DNA of 64,000 nt from Marinomonas sp. UCMA 3892 (lineage in GTDB: Bacteria; Pseudomonadota; Gammaproteobacteria; Pseudomonadales; Marinomonadaceae). The notes below the pieces were generated by a model. That model made no database searches and was not told where the DNA came from. It saw only the letters and a program-made list of their open reading frames with translations. Position 1 is the first letter of the stretch, and every line of letters begins with the position of its first letter. Shown here one piece after another: positions 63,831 to 64,000 of this stretch. The translations under genes were made by a program, and so were the position numbers. The stretch covers positions 1-64,000 of the forward strand of contig NZ_PTXN01000001.1 of assembly GCF_012726345.1 (NCBI RefSeq), in the 5' to 3' direction.

Positions 63831-64000
63831 ATGAACAGAAAAGATGAGCGCATACAGCATTTAGTTAGTTTGCTCGAAAACTTAGAAAAAGTTTCGCTTC
63901 AGGATATTGCGCAAATACCACCGTCACAGCAGCATATATTGGCTGAAAAAATTGAAAGCTTACAGGATGAGTTAAAAGCCTTGATGTCGGACGATGAACC
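63831..64000 (+). CDS. Hypothetical protein, cut by the right window edge
   Basis: The first 56 codons of an open frame, strongly hydrophilic and helical with Leu heptad-like spacing (IQHLVSLLENLEKVSLQDIA), suggesting a coiled coil. ATG 63831 follows GGAGAG by 7 bases; in-frame ATGs at 63792 and 63816 are alternatives. I do not recognise the family from this fragment. Confidence 0.6.
   Translation, partial: MNRKDERIQHLVSLLENLEKVSLQDIAQIPPSQQHILAEKIESLQDELKALMSDDE

Noticed and set aside
1-64000. CRISPR arrays, tRNA or rRNA genes, integron attC sites, prophage genes
   Set aside because: No regularly spaced repeats, cloverleaf or rRNA-like stretches, or phage structural genes were seen on reading both strands.

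Overview
This window looks like chromosomal DNA of a marine gammaproteobacterium of the Oceanospirillales, most like Marinomonas. That assignment is an inference from the gene families, the moderate-to-low GC content and synteny as I remember it; no search was run. No rRNA, tRNA, CRISPR array, prophage or conjugative element is visible. Both edges cut a gene: an IS3-family transposase on the left and an unrecognised small protein on the right.

Layout. 1-300: 3' end of an IS3-type insertion sequence. 0.3-3.8 kb: an OmpR-type two-component system (minus strand) faces a YbaN-type membrane protein and a HemO-type heme oxygenase (plus strand), with a good Fur-box match between them. 3.8-7.8 kb: ECF sigma factor with a tiny zinc-finger partner, gamma-carbonic anhydrase, oligopeptidase A and YheV. 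7.8-9.3 kb: an AT-rich pair, a HipA-like kinase gene broken by one in-frame TAG and a DUF3037 gene. 9.4-20.2 kb: amylosucrase, a DUF3750 lipoprotein, nitroreductase, SstT, a chemoreceptor, an MFS exporter, GcvR, and a LysR/EamA divergent pair. 20.2-28.6 kb: a photobiology block with an FeS-type photolyase, an Aer-like chemoreceptor, a PAS-GGDEF-EAL protein, a second photolyase/cryptochrome and a CRY-DASH. 28.7-34.7 kb: LysR/FAD monooxygenase, MAPEG, PhnA/YjdM, a third chemoreceptor, DUF3817 and a GNAT enzyme.

34.8-38.0 kb is an accessory patch. It holds a DUF2892 protein, HxlR facing an NTF2-like/SDR pair with a perfect palindrome between them, a YefM antitoxin whose YoeB toxin has decayed to a remnant, and an intact HigBA-like toxin-antitoxin pair with a near-perfect operator palindrome. 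38.2-40.4 kb: ahpCF, with a terminator-like hairpin between the two genes. 40.5-46.7 kb: a compact signalling operon encoding a periplasmic binding protein, a 1298-residue hybrid kinase and an HD-GYP response regulator. 46.8-50.7 kb: pxpABC (5-oxoprolinase) divergent from an amidase. 50.9-55.1 kb: DUF502, an HI0933-type flavoprotein, and two related outer-membrane barrel proteins that also share upstream sequence. 55.4-64.0 kb: a thioredoxin-reductase-like flavoprotein facing an Rrf2 regulator, a WYL regulator, a VOC protein, a LigB-type dioxygenase, a phytanoyl-CoA-type dioxygenase, a GST, a small lipoprotein, and a LysR/SDR divergent pair.

Themes that tie the genes together: oxidative and electrophile stress (AhpCF, HxlR/SDR, Rrf2/flavoprotein, nitroreductase, GST, MAPEG); light and UV damage (three photolyase-family genes); taxis and c-di-GMP signalling (three chemoreceptors, one EAL and one HD-GYP protein); and many divergent regulator-target pairs with a visible palindrome between them. 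The most unusual sequence-level events are the single-stop interruption of the HipA-like gene, the decayed YoeB beside an intact YefM, and the duplicated outer-membrane protein with its upstream motif.
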